The notes below the pieces were generated by a model. It was not told where the DNA came from, ran no database searches, and saw nothing but the letters and a program-made list of their open reading frames with translations. This document shows positions 35,111 to 47,990 of a stretch of DNA of 64,000 bases, piece by piece. How positions within the stretch are numbered: position 1 is the stretch's first letter; each line of letters starts with the position of its first letter. The position numbers were made by a program, and so were the translations under genes. The DNA comes from Streptomyces sp. Sge12 (GTDB taxonomy: Bacteria > Actinomycetota > Actinomycetes > Streptomycetales > Streptomycetaceae), in NCBI RefSeq assembly GCF_002080455.1, contig NZ_CP020555.1, positions 4,731,501 to 4,795,500 on the forward strand, read 5' to 3'.

Positions 35111-36727
35111 CTACTCCTCGTTCGCGTCGGGCAGTACGGGGAACCGGCGCGGGGCCACCAGCAGCAGCACCAGCAGTGCGGCCACGGCGGCGGCCGTCGC
35201 GCCGAGGAAGATGTGCTCCACGGCGACGGCCACCGCCTCGCGCAGGTAGTCGGCGGCGGCCGCGGGGAGCAGCTCCGGCCGGTCCAGGGCCTTGGCCACG
35301 TCGTCCAGGTGCTCCGGGAGGCCGGGTACGGGGGCGTCCGCCAGGCGGGCGGCGATGGTGGCGTTGGCGACGGCGGCGAGCAGGGCGGCGCCGACGCTCT
35401 GGCCGACCTGCCGGCAGAACAGCACCGAGGCCGTGGTGGTCCCGCGCTCGGCCCAGCCCACGGTGGACTGGACCCCGACGATCAGCGGGAGCTGGAAGAG
35501 GCCGAGGGCGCCGCCCAGCAGCAGCATGATCAGGGCGGGCTGCCAGGGCCGGGCGGGGTAGGGGAGCAGGGTGAAGGAGTACAGGATCACCGCGGCCAGG
35601 CCGATGCCGACGGCCGCGGTGTTCCGGAAGCCGATGCGCCGGTAGACGTGCTGGCTGAGGGCGGCGGAGACGGGCCAGCTCAGGGTCATCACCGACATGA
35701 CCAGGCCGGCGCCGACGGGGCCGAGGCCCAGCACGGACTGAGCGTAGGTCGGCATGAACACCATGGGCGCGACCATCAGCAGGCCAAGTGCCCCCAGGGC
35801 CAGGTTGACGGCGGCGATGGTGCGCCGGCGCCACACCCAGCCGGGCAGGATCGGTTCCTCGGCCCGGCGTTCCACCCGGACCACGACGGCGGCCAGCACC
35901 GCGCTCGCGCCCAGCAGGCCCAGCGAGGGGGCGGACAGCCAGGGCCAGGCGACCCCGCCCTGGACGAGCGCGAAGAGCAGCAGTCCGCCGCAGGCGAAGA
36001 CGCCCAGCGCCCCCGCCCAGTCGACGGGGCCCCGGCGCCCGGGCGACCGTACGGGCTCCTTCAGGTGACGGGCGATCATCCACAGGGCGGCGCCGGCCAG
36101 CGGCAGGTTGATCAGGAAGATCCAGCGCCAGTGCGCATAGGAGGCGAGCAGTCCGCCGAGCGCCGGGCCGGCCACGGCGGAGGTGGCCCAGACGCTGGAC
36201 ATCCGGGCCTGGATCCGCGGCCGTTCGGCCAGCGGGTACAGGTCGGCGGCCAGGGTCTGGATCGTGCCCTGGAGGGCGCCGCCGCCCAGGCCCTGGACGA
36301 GGCGGAAGGCGATGAGGGCGGCCATGTTCCAGGCGGACGCGCACAGCAGGGAGCCGACGAGGAAGAGGCCGATGCCGAAGAGCAGGACGGGCTTGCGGCC
36401 GAAGGTGTCGGAGAGCTTCCCGTAGACGGGCAGGGTGACGGTCACCGCGAGCAGGTAGCCGGAGAACAGCCAGGAGAAGACGGAGAATCCGCCGAGGTCG
36501 CCGACGATCTGCGGGACGGCGGTGGCGACGATGGTGCTGTCGAGGGCGACGAGGGCCATGCCGAGCATCAGCGAGGCGACGACCGGTGCCGCAGGACGGG
36601 CGGCCGGCTTCTTCGGGGGTGCGCCGCCGGTCCCGGACCTGGCCGAAACCCCCGCCCCGGACGTGTGGTCCGGACGCCCCGCGGGTATGCCGTCCGGACT
36701 CGCGCCCGTGCTCTCCGCCGATGCCAC
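35111..36727 (-). CDS. DHA2-family (EmrB/QacA-type) drug exporter
   Basis: A 538-residue proton-driven MFS exporter with 14 predicted transmembrane helices. Motif C-like and DHA2 signatures are present: LDSTIVATAVPQI in helix 1, the GKLSDTFGRKPV loop 2-3 motif A, and RLVQGLGGGALQG. A 45-residue hydrophilic tail precedes helix 1. I prefer the GTG at 36727, seven bases after GGAAGGA; a GTG at 36748 would add seven residues. No dedicated TetR gene is adjacent. Substrate unknown. Confidence 0.85.
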   Translation of the reverse strand: MASAESTGASPDGIPAGRPDHTSGAGVSARSGTGGAPPKKPAARPAAPVVASLMLGMALVALDSTIVATAVPQIVGDLGGFSVFSWLFSGYLLAVTVTLPVYGKLSDTFGRKPVLLFGIGLFLVGSLLCASAWNMAALIAFRLVQGLGGGALQGTIQTLAADLYPLAERPRIQARMSSVWATSAVAGPALGGLLASYAHWRWIFLINLPLAGAALWMIARHLKEPVRSPGRRGPVDWAGALGVFACGGLLLFALVQGGVAWPWLSAPSLGLLGASAVLAAVVVRVERRAEEPILPGWVWRRRTIAAVNLALGALGLLMVAPMVFMPTYAQSVLGLGPVGAGLVMSVMTLSWPVSAALSQHVYRRIGFRNTAAVGIGLAAVILYSFTLLPYPARPWQPALIMLLLGGALGLFQLPLIVGVQSTVGWAERGTTTASVLFCRQVGQSVGAALLAAVANATIAARLADAPVPGLPEHLDDVAKALDRPELLPAAAADYLREAVAVAVEHIFLGATAAAVAALLVLLLVAPRRFPVLPDANEE

Positions 36728-36748
36728 CGAGATTCCTTCCCCCTGCAC

Positions 36749-37052
36749 GTAACTGCGGGGAACACCATCTCACCGCCGCGTGCCGGGCGGTATCCCTCAG
36801 GGTCGGTACGCCGAAGGGTGCAGATCCCCTAGGGGTCCCTCCGCACAACGGGCCAGGGGCCGTTCCTCCCGGCGGAGGAGGTGGGGTGGCCCGATGTCTC
36901 CTTGACTGGAACCTACGCAGCAGAGCCGGGGGGTGGGGTTAACCCCCGGGCGGATACGGCGATGGGCACCAGCGCGCCGTCGACCCGCCCGGCGGAGACT
37001 CATGACGGCGACGCGCACATCGGACGCACGCATTCGAAGAAGGAGAAAGACC
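36749..37052. promoter_or_regulatory. Divergent promoter region of the exporter and the ABC operon, with GGGGTTAACCCC palindrome
   Basis: About 300 bp without a gene. A perfect 12-bp palindrome GGGGTTAACCCC (36935-36946) is embedded in a longer G-run/C-run. TTGACT at 36902 could be a -35, but no matching -10 is clear. AAGGAG before 37053 is the ribosome site of the ABC ATPase. Confidence 0.4.
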
Positions 37053-37841
37053 GTGACAACGGCTATGACCGAAACCAGGCACGGGGGTACTGGAGGGCAT
37101 GCAGCCGTCGCGGCCCGGGCACGCAAGGTCGTCAAGGCCTACGGCTCCGGGGAGACGCGTGTCGTCGCCCTCGACGACGTCGACGTCGACATCATGAGCG
37201 GCCGGTTCACTGCGATCATGGGCCCCTCCGGCTCCGGCAAGTCCACGCTGATGCACTGCCTCGCCGGTCTCGACACGGTGACCAGCGGCCAGATCCACCT
37301 GGACGACACCGAGATCACCGGGCTGAAGGACAAGAAGCTCACGCAGCTGCGCCGCGACCGGATCGGCTTCATCTTCCAGGCCTTCAACCTGCTGCCCACG
37401 CTCAACGCCCTGGAGAACATCACGCTCCCCATGGACATCGCGGGCCGCAAGCCCGACGCGGAGTGGCTGAACCGGGTCGTGGAGACGGTGGGTCTCGCCG
37501 GCCGCCTCAAGCACCGCCCGACCGAGCTCTCCGGCGGCCAGCAGCAGCGCGTGGCGGTCGCCCGCGCCCTCGCCGCGCGCCCGCAGATCATCTTCGGCGA
37601 CGAGCCGACCGGAAACCTGGACTCCAGGGCGGGCGCCGAGGTCCTCGGCTTCCTGCGCCGCTCGGTGGACGAGCTCGGCCAGACCATTGTCATGGTCACG
37701 CACGACCCGGTGGCCGCCTCCTACGCGGACCGCGTCATCTTCCTCGCCGACGGCCGGATCGTCGACGAGATGTACGGGCCCACCGCCGAACAGGTCCTGG
37801 ACCGCATGAAGGACTTCGACGCGCGCGGGCGGACCTCATGA
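37053..37841 (+). CDS. ABC transporter ATP-binding protein, MacB/LolD type
   Basis: A 262-residue ATPase of the type VII (MacB) class. Walker A GPSGSGKST, Q-loop FQAFNLLPTLNALEN, signature LSGGQQQRV, Walker B IIFGDEPTGNLD and the switch His (VMVTHD) are intact. I chose the GTG at 37053 with AAGGAG eight bases upstream; ATG at 37002 and 37065 are alternatives. The stop overlaps the permease start by ATGA, so the two subunits are made together. Confidence 0.92.
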   Translation: MTTAMTETRHGGTGGHAAVAARARKVVKAYGSGETRVVALDDVDVDIMSGRFTAIMGPSGSGKSTLMHCLAGLDTVTSGQIHLDDTEITGLKDKKLTQLRRDRIGFIFQAFNLLPTLNALENITLPMDIAGRKPDAEWLNRVVETVGLAGRLKHRPTELSGGQQQRVAVARALAARPQIIFGDEPTGNLDSRAGAEVLGFLRRSVDELGQTIVMVTHDPVAASYADRVIFLADGRIVDEMYGPTAEQVLDRMKDFDARGRTS

Positions 37842-40420
37842 GCACCGTCCTGAAGACCTCGCGGCGCAACTTCGTCGCCCACAAGGGGCGGATGGCGCTC
37901 TCCGCCGTCGCCGTCCTGCTCTCCGTCGCCTTCGTCTGCGGCACCCTGGTGTTCACCGACACCATGAACACCACCTTCGACAAGCTGTTCGCCGTCACCA
38001 GCTCCGATGTGACCGTCAGCCCGAAGGAGGCCGCGGAGGGGGACGAGACCCCCGAGCGCGGCCGCCCCGAGATCCTGTCCGGTTCGGCCGTCGAGCAGGT
38101 CCGCAAGGCCGAGGGCGTCAAGAGCGCCGAGGGCGGCGTCGTCTCGATGTCCGTCACGGTGGTCAACTCCAAGAACGAGAACATGGGCTCGACCACCGGC
38201 GCCCCGACCATCGCGGGCAACTGGAGCGACAACGAGCTCAAGTCCATGAAGATCACCTCGGGCAACGCGCCGCGCGGCCCGACCGAGGTGATGGTCGACG
38301 CCGACACCGCCGAGAAGCACCACCTGAAGCTCGGCGACGAACTGCGCACCATCGCCATCACCGGCGACATCCGCGCGAAGATCAGCGGTATCGCCACCTT
38401 CACCGTGACCAACCCGGGTGCGGCGATCGTCTACTTCGACACCGCCACCTCGCAGCAGGCGCTGCTCGGCTCCCCCGGCTCCTTCACGCACGTCAACGTC
38501 ACCGCCAAGGACGGGGTGAGCGACGAGCAGCTCAAGCAGAACATCGCCACGGCCGTCGGCGCGGACACGTACAAGCTGCAGACCGCCAAGGAAGCCGCGG
38601 ACGCCAACCGCAAGGACGTCGGCTCCTTCCTCGACGTCATGAAGTACGTGATGCTCGGCTTCGCCGGGATCGCCTTCCTCGTCGGCATCTTCCTGATCTT
38701 CAACACCTTCTCGATGCTGGTCGCCCAGCGCACCCGCGAGATCGGCCTGATGCGCGCCATCGGCGCCGACAGCGGGCAGGTCCTGAAGTCCGTGGTCGTC
38801 GAGGCCTTCCTGCTCGGCGTCGTCGGCTCGCTCCTGGGCGTCGGCGCGGGCGTGGGCCTGGCGATCGGCCTGATGCAGCTCATGGGCGCCATGGGCATGC
38901 ACCTGTCCACCGACGACCTGACGATCGCCTGGACCACCCCGGTCGTCGGCATCGTCCTCGGCGTCATCGTGACCGTCGTCTCCGCCTTCGTCCCGGCCCG
39001 CCGGGCCGGCAAGGTCTCCCCGATGGCCGCGCTGCGCGAGTCCGGTACCCCGGGCGACAAGAAGGCCGGCGTCGTCCGCGCCGTCCTCGGCCTGGTCCTC
39101 ACCGGCATCGGCGGCGCCGCGCTCTACCTCGCCACCGCCGCCGAGAAGGCCGGACCCGGCTCGCTCTGGCTGGGCCTGGGCGTCGTCCTCACCCTCATCG
39201 GCTTCATCGTGATCGGCCCGCTGCTCGCCGCGGGCGTGGTGCGGGTGCTCTCCGGCGTGGTGCTGCGGCCCTTCGGGTCCGTGGGCCGGCTCGCCGAGCG
39301 CAACGCCCTGCGCAACCCGCGCCGCACCGGTGCCACCGCCGCCGCGCTGATGATCGGCCTCGCGCTGGTCGCCTGCCTGTCGGTGGTCGGCTCCTCGATG
39401 GTGGCCTCCGCGACCGAGGAGCTCGACAAGTCGGTCGGCGCGGACTACATCGTCAACTCCGAGACCGGTCAGCCCGTGCTGCCGCAGGCCGAGCAGGCCC
39501 TGCGCGCCACCAAGGGCCTCGACCACGTCACCGCCTACCGCGAGGTGGCGGCCAAGATCACCGCCGCCGACGGCTCCACCGTGGAGGAGGGGCTCGGCGC
39601 CACCGACCCGACGTACGCCAAGGACATCCGGCGCAAGATGGTCGCCGGCGAGCACGCGGCGGCGTACGCGGCGAACACGATGTCGGTCGGTTCCGGCTAC
39701 GCCACCCAGCACGGGGTGCGGCTCGGCGACGAGCTCACGGTCGCCTTCACCGGCGGCAACACGGTCAAGCTGAAGGTCGCCGCGATCACCAGCGACGAGG
39801 GCAACCTCGACAAGGGCATGAAGTACATCAGCACCGAGGCGGCCCGGGCGAACGTCCCGGCCGACAAGCTGCCGCTCCCCTTCATGCTGCTGGCCAGCGC
39901 ACAGGACGGGCAGTCGGACGCCACCGCGTACCAGTCGGTCAAGACGGCGCTCGCCGAGTACCCGCAGTACAAGGTGCGCAACCAGACCGACTACAAGCAG
40001 GCCCTGAAGGACCAGGTCGGCCAGCTGCTCAACATGGTCTACGGGCTCCTCGGCCTCGCGATCATCGTCGCGGTCCTGGGCGTCGTGAACACCCTGGCCC
40101 TCTCGGTGGTCGAGCGGACCCGCGAGATCGGCCTGATGCGCGCCATCGGCCTCTCCCGCCGCCAGCTGCGCCGCATGATCCGCCTGGAGTCGGTGGTCAT
40201 CGCCCTCTTCGGCGCCCTGCTCGGCCTCGGGCTGGGCATGGGCTGGGGGATCGGCGCGCAGCAGCTGCTGGCGCTCCAGGGCCTGAAGGTGCTGGAGATC
40301 CCGTGGCCGACGATCCTCGGGGTGTTCGCCGCCTCGGCCTTCGTGGGCCTGTTCGCCGCACTGGTCCCGGCCTTCCGGGCAGGGCGGATGAACGTTCTGA
40401 ACGCGATCGCGAGCGAGTAA
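37838..40420 (+). CDS. FtsX-like ABC permease (two-domain, MacB class)
   Basis: An 860-residue permease with an N-terminal transmembrane helix, a large extracytoplasmic MacB-PCD-like domain (about 45-260), three helices with an FtsX signature (MLVAQRTREIGLMRAIGAD), two linker helices, a second extracytoplasmic domain (about 535-700) and a final FtsX unit (LSVVERTREIGLMRAIGLSRRQLRRMI). Such mechanotransmission transporters move lipoproteins, peptides or signals rather than pump across the bilayer (family knowledge). Start ATG overlaps the ATPase stop. A UACG-loop terminator follows. Confidence 0.9.
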   Translation: MSTVLKTSRRNFVAHKGRMALSAVAVLLSVAFVCGTLVFTDTMNTTFDKLFAVTSSDVTVSPKEAAEGDETPERGRPEILSGSAVEQVRKAEGVKSAEGGVVSMSVTVVNSKNENMGSTTGAPTIAGNWSDNELKSMKITSGNAPRGPTEVMVDADTAEKHHLKLGDELRTIAITGDIRAKISGIATFTVTNPGAAIVYFDTATSQQALLGSPGSFTHVNVTAKDGVSDEQLKQNIATAVGADTYKLQTAKEAADANRKDVGSFLDVMKYVMLGFAGIAFLVGIFLIFNTFSMLVAQRTREIGLMRAIGADSGQVLKSVVVEAFLLGVVGSLLGVGAGVGLAIGLMQLMGAMGMHLSTDDLTIAWTTPVVGIVLGVIVTVVSAFVPARRAGKVSPMAALRESGTPGDKKAGVVRAVLGLVLTGIGGAALYLATAAEKAGPGSLWLGLGVVLTLIGFIVIGPLLAAGVVRVLSGVVLRPFGSVGRLAERNALRNPRRTGATAAALMIGLALVACLSVVGSSMVASATEELDKSVGADYIVNSETGQPVLPQAEQALRATKGLDHVTAYREVAAKITAADGSTVEEGLGATDPTYAKDIRRKMVAGEHAAAYAANTMSVGSGYATQHGVRLGDELTVAFTGGNTVKLKVAAITSDEGNLDKGMKYISTEAARANVPADKLPLPFMLLASAQDGQSDATAYQSVKTALAEYPQYKVRNQTDYKQALKDQVGQLLNMVYGLLGLAIIVAVLGVVNTLALSVVERTREIGLMRAIGLSRRQLRRMIRLESVVIALFGALLGLGLGMGWGIGAQQLLALQGLKVLEIPWPTILGVFAASAFVGLFAALVPAFRAGRMNVLNAIASE

Positions 40421-40444
40421 CCGCGGACGGTCGTTCGGGGGAAT

Positions 40445-40476
40445 GCCGGTCCGGGACCTACGGGTTCCGGACCGGC
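40445..40476 (+). terminator. Terminator with TACG tetraloop after the ABC operon
   Basis: A 14-bp stem (one G-T pair), 40445-40458 with 40463-40476, closed by the very stable C(TACG)G loop. Confidence 0.85.
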
Positions 40477-40498
40477 GTCGTTCCCGGGGCGTTCCGCG

Positions 40499-41905
40499 TC
40501 ACCCCCGCTGCATCAGGACGATGCCGCCCGCCTCACCCACCAGGGTGAACTGCTCGCCGGGGTGGAGCTGGCGGGCGTAGTCGGTCGGGTCCTCGCCGGC
40601 CCACTTGGAGGAGTTGTCGATGGTGATCCAGTCGGGGACCACGCCCTTGCTGCCGCCGATCCACAGGACCCGGCAGCGGGAGGTCAGCCGGGTCAGCGGG
40701 GTGGTGTCCGCCTCCACGGTCGCCCCGTCGGGGATCCGGTCGAGCAGCCGCTCGATGGCCGTGACCCGCTCGGGTTTCTGGTACGTACGGGCCTCCGCGA
40801 GCTTGGCCGTCGGCATGGCGGTCGCGCTCAGGGCGAGCGCCGCGGCGAGCACGGCGGTCGGCATCTGGAGGGCGTACGAGCGCAGCCGGGGCCGCTCGCT
40901 GCGCCGGAGGGTGTCGATGGCGTCGACGAGGGCGAGCGTGACGACCGGCATCAGGACGGCGCTGTAGTGCCAGTCGGTGGACCAGTAGTGGTCGTCCCCC
41001 GACAGGAAGCGCCAGCCGAGGGTGGGCGCGGCGACCAGGAGCAGCGGCGAGCGCAGGGCGAGCAGCCCCGAGGTGGGGATCAGCACCCACGCCAGCGTGG
41101 TCAGCTTGGTGCCGATGCCGCCGAGCGGACCCGCGCCGTCGATCTTGTCCCAGTAGCCGTAGCCCGCGGTGGCGAAGGCCGGTATGAAGACGGTGAAGAC
41201 CAGGACGGCGAAGACGCAGGCCGCGGCGGCGACGCCGAGCGCGGTCACGGCGATCCGCCGGTCGGTGGCCCTGGCCCGCCAGGCCACCACCACGGCCAGC
41301 GCGGCGAGGGTGAAGCCGAGGTCCTCCTTGACGAAGATCAGCGGCAGCCCCCACAGCAGGGCGGCCCGCCAGCGCCGCGCGAGCACCGCCTCCAGGGCGA
41401 AGGCCAGCAGGGGCATGGCGAAGGCGATCTCGTGGAAGTCGAACTCCACGGCCCGCTGGATGCCCCAGGACAGCCCGTACGCGACGCCGACGGCGATGCC
41501 GCGGGCCCGGCCGAGGAGGCGCACGGCCGCCCGGGTGACCGGCACGGCGGACAGCGCGAACAGCGCGGCCTGCACGACCAGCAGCGTCACGGGCCCGGGG
41601 AAGACCCGGTAGACCGGGGCGACGAGCGCGATGATCGGGCTGAAGTGGTCCCCGAGGATGTTGGCCCCCGGCCCCTTCAGGTCGACGACGGGCACCTGGA
41701 GGTGCGCGTAGGCGCGGATCGCCTGCTCGAAGATCCCCAGGTCCCAGGAGGCCCAGTCCATCCGCCGGAACCGTCCGACGGACAGCAGGAGGTAGACGAC
41801 GAACAGCCCGGCGGCCACCAGCCAGGGCGGCGCCCAGGCGTACCGGTCCGGCTTCGCGGATGCCGGTACCACCGGCGCCGGGCGGGCTATCGCATTGCTC
41901 GTCAC
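40499..41905 (-). CDS. DUF2079 polytopic membrane protein
   Basis: A 468-residue membrane protein with about ten helices and the DUF2079 hallmarks WASWDLGIFEQAIRAYAH (about 52-69), GDHFSPIIALVAPVYRVFP and EFDFHEIAFAMPLLAFALE. The fold resembles GT-C glycosyltransferases, and the DHFSP region recalls their acidic external loop, but no activity is established. A short soluble C-terminal domain follows. Start GTG at 41905. Divergent from mfd. Confidence 0.8.
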   Translation of the reverse strand: MTSNAIARPAPVVPASAKPDRYAWAPPWLVAAGLFVVYLLLSVGRFRRMDWASWDLGIFEQAIRAYAHLQVPVVDLKGPGANILGDHFSPIIALVAPVYRVFPGPVTLLVVQAALFALSAVPVTRAAVRLLGRARGIAVGVAYGLSWGIQRAVEFDFHEIAFAMPLLAFALEAVLARRWRAALLWGLPLIFVKEDLGFTLAALAVVVAWRARATDRRIAVTALGVAAAACVFAVLVFTVFIPAFATAGYGYWDKIDGAGPLGGIGTKLTTLAWVLIPTSGLLALRSPLLLVAAPTLGWRFLSGDDHYWSTDWHYSAVLMPVVTLALVDAIDTLRRSERPRLRSYALQMPTAVLAAALALSATAMPTAKLAEARTYQKPERVTAIERLLDRIPDGATVEADTTPLTRLTSRCRVLWIGGSKGVVPDWITIDNSSKWAGEDPTDYARQLHPGEQFTLVGEAGGIVLMQRG

Positions 41906-42117
41906 GGACTCGTGCTCCTCCGGGGAAGTCGTCTCCCCGGCGGAAGACGACGCGGCGAGCTCGGACAGTCACAACACGAACATCGTAAAGCGGCGCGAGG
42001 GGCGTCGTCGTAGGGTGGAACCCCCGGCCCGTGCGACGTGTCGGGCCCTTCGCGTTGCCCGCTCCGCACACCCGCACCTTCACACCCCCAGACCCTCACC
42101 GGACGGAAAGCCTCTTC

Positions 42118-45651
<3,534 letters not shown>

Positions 45652-45661
45652 CCGGCAGCCG

Positions 45662-45690
45662 CGGCCGGGGACCTCGTACGTCCCCGGCCG
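45662..45690 (+). terminator. Terminator after mfd
   Basis: Perfect 11-bp arms CGGCCGGGGAC and GTCCCCGGCCG with a seven-base loop, ten bases past the mfd stop. Confidence 0.8.
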
Positions 45691-45846
45691 GGCGCCGGCC
45701 CGGGCCCGTGCGGCGGCCCGGTCACGGTGGAGCGGACCGTCGTGCTGCGAGCGTGCAACGGTTGCGTGCATCCCCTCACTCATGGCCGGGAACGCTGTAT
45801 ACCCTCAGAGCCGAAACCTCTTCCGCACGGCCCGTCAGGAGCAGCG

Positions 45847-46485
45847 ATGCACGGCCCCGGCCTTCAGCCGCAGCACGGCCCCCAGTCCAATTCCGGGGGT
45901 GTGACGGCATTGCGCGTGGTGTTCATGCTCCTGCCCATCCTCAGCTGCGGCTTCCTCGCCTGGGGGTCGATGCTGCGGCTCGCCCTGGTCACCCGCAAGT
46001 CCCGTGACTGGGTGCTGATGGTGGTCAGCGGCATCCTCGCCGTCGTGTGGATGACGCTGATCCAGGTCGACCCCACGCCCGACGTCAACGGCTGGCAGGG
46101 CAACCTGGGCGCCGGTGGCTCGATCTTCACCGGTTTCGCGATCTGCGTGTACTTCCTCGTCGCCGACATCAAGCACCACGAGGCCCTGCGGAACGCGCCG
46201 ACCGCCCAGTGGTACCCGCAGCCCGCTCCGTACGCGCACCCCCAGCAGTCCGGGCCCGCCTACGGGTACCCGCCCGCCACGGCGACCACCGTGCCCTCCA
46301 CCCCGACGTCGACGCCCACCCCGGCGCCCCCGCAGGTGCCGCCGCAGGCGACCCCGCCCCCGCGCATCGGGCAGGTCCGCGCCGAGCTCGACGAGCTCAG
46401 CGAACTGCTGCGCAAGCAGACCCCGCCGGCCGGCGGCCCCCGTCACGATCCCCACCAGACGCCGTTCCAGGACCCGAACCGGTGA
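45847..46485 (+). CDS. Small four-helix membrane protein coupled to a Ser/Thr kinase
   Basis: A 212-residue protein. About residues 20-110 hold three to four hydrophobic helices; the rest is a cytoplasmic Pro/Thr/Ala/Gln-rich tail with Tyr-Pro repeats, ending in a short coiled coil (VRAELDELSELLRKQ). I do not recognise it. The ATG at 45847 has CAGGAG upstream. Its stop overlaps the kinase GTG (GTGA), so the two are translationally coupled, and the membrane protein may be a partner or substrate of the soluble kinase (inference). Confidence 0.68.
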   Translation: MHGPGLQPQHGPQSNSGGVTALRVVFMLLPILSCGFLAWGSMLRLALVTRKSRDWVLMVVSGILAVVWMTLIQVDPTPDVNGWQGNLGAGGSIFTGFAICVYFLVADIKHHEALRNAPTAQWYPQPAPYAHPQQSGPAYGYPPATATTVPSTPTSTPTPAPPQVPPQATPPPRIGQVRAELDELSELLRKQTPPAGGPRHDPHQTPFQDPNR

Positions 46486-47990
46486 CCGAACGGCTCATCG
46501 GCGACCGCTACCGGCTCGCGAGCATCCTCGGACAGGGCGGCATGGGCCAGGTCTGGACGGCGTACGACCAGCGGCTCGACCGCCGCGTCGCCGTCAAACT
46601 GCTGCGGCCCGACAAGGTCGCCGGCCCCGGCACCGTCGCCGAGGAGCTGCGCCGCCGCTTCGTGCGCGAGTGCCGGGTCACCGCGCAGGTCGACCACCCG
46701 GGCCTGGTCACCGTGCACGACGCGGGCAGCGACGGCGACGAGCTGTTCCTCGTCATGGGCTACGTGGAGGGCGCCGACCTCGCCGACCACCTCGCCGACC
46801 ACACCCCCTACCCCTGGCAGTGGGCGGTCGCCGTCGTCGCGCAGCTGTGCTCGGTCCTGTCGGCCGTGCACGCGGTGCCGATCGTGCACCGGGACCTGAA
46901 GCCGCGCAATGTGATGGTCCGGCCCGACGGCACCGTGCTCGTCCTGGACCTCGGCGTGGCCTCGGTGATGGACACCGACACCACCCGCCTCACCAGCACC
47001 GGCTCACCCATCGGCAGCCCCGCGTACATGGCACCCGAGCAGGCCATAAGCGGAGCCGTGGGCCCGTACACCGACCTCTACGCCCTCGGCGTGCTGCTGT
47101 ACGAACTCCTCAGCGGCAACGTCCCCTTCGTCGGCTCCACCGCCCTCGGGGTCCTGCACCGCCACCTCTACGAGCCCCCGGTGCCGGTGCGCCAACTGCG
47201 CCCGGAGATCCCGCAGGAGCTGGAGAAGGTCCTGCTCCACCTCCTCGCCAAGGACCCGCAGGACCGGCCCTCCTCCGCCCAGGAGGTCTACGAGGCCCTG
47301 GCCCCGCTGCTGCCCGCCCGCGACGGCCGCACCCCGGTCGGCCCGCTCGACCCGACCCGGCCCTTCCTGCGCCCGCACGCACCCTGGCCGGACCGGGCCG
47401 CGATCGTCCCGCCGCGGCCGAGCACCCCGCCCGCGCCGCCGAAGGCCGACGTCCCCGGCGCCGTGGACGAGGCCCGCAAGCTCCTGGACCAGGGGCAGCT
47501 CACCCAGGCCGTGGACATCCTCGGCGGGATCCTCCCGGCGGCCGCCGCCGAGCACGGTGAGCGATCCCCGGTGGTCCGCTCCCTGCGCAAGCAGTACGCC
47601 GCCACGCTGATGGACGACGGCCAGTACCGCCGCGCCCTGCCGGAACTGCGCCGCCTCGCCGACGAGTTCCCGGCCGGCGACCCCCAGTCCCTGCGCTTCC
47701 GCTACGACGCGGCCCAGTGCCTGGAGCAGCTGGGCGAGCCGGCCGCCGCCCTGGCCGAGTACCGCTCGCTGCTCCCGTTCTTCGAGAACCACTACGCCAA
47801 CCCCGACCCGGGGCTGCCGCTGGAGGTCCGCCGCCGGATCGCCCACCTGCTGCTCTCCCTCGGCGACCGCCAGGCGGCCCACGACACCTTGGCCCGCCTG
47901 CTGTTCGACGCCGAACGGCTGCACGGACCGGCCCACCCCTTCCCGGCCGAGATCCGCCGCACCCTGCACTGGCTCAGCCAGGTCCGCTGA
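46482..47990 (+). CDS. Hanks-type Ser/Thr protein kinase with TPR-like C-terminus
   Basis: A 502-residue soluble kinase. Kinase domain 5-275: glycine loop GQGGMGQVW (18-26), catalytic K39, HRDLKPRN (136-143), DLG (156-158, in place of DFG) and APE (184-186). A Pro-rich linker leads to a helical C-terminal region (about 330-500) with TPR-like repeats (ARKLLDQGQLTQAVDILGGIL; DGQYRRALPELRRLADEFP). It has no transmembrane segment or PASTA repeats, unlike PknB. GTG start overlaps the upstream membrane gene. Its last 17 bases overlap the convergent YfhO gene. Confidence 0.9.
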   Translation: MTERLIGDRYRLASILGQGGMGQVWTAYDQRLDRRVAVKLLRPDKVAGPGTVAEELRRRFVRECRVTAQVDHPGLVTVHDAGSDGDELFLVMGYVEGADLADHLADHTPYPWQWAVAVVAQLCSVLSAVHAVPIVHRDLKPRNVMVRPDGTVLVLDLGVASVMDTDTTRLTSTGSPIGSPAYMAPEQAISGAVGPYTDLYALGVLLYELLSGNVPFVGSTALGVLHRHLYEPPVPVRQLRPEIPQELEKVLLHLLAKDPQDRPSSAQEVYEALAPLLPARDGRTPVGPLDPTRPFLRPHAPWPDRAAIVPPRPSTPPAPPKADVPGAVDEARKLLDQGQLTQAVDILGGILPAAAAEHGERSPVVRSLRKQYAATLMDDGQYRRALPELRRLADEFPAGDPQSLRFRYDAAQCLEQLGEPAAALAEYRSLLPFFENHYANPDPGLPLEVRRRIAHLLLSLGDRQAAHDTLARLLFDAERLHGPAHPFPAEIRRTLHWLSQVR

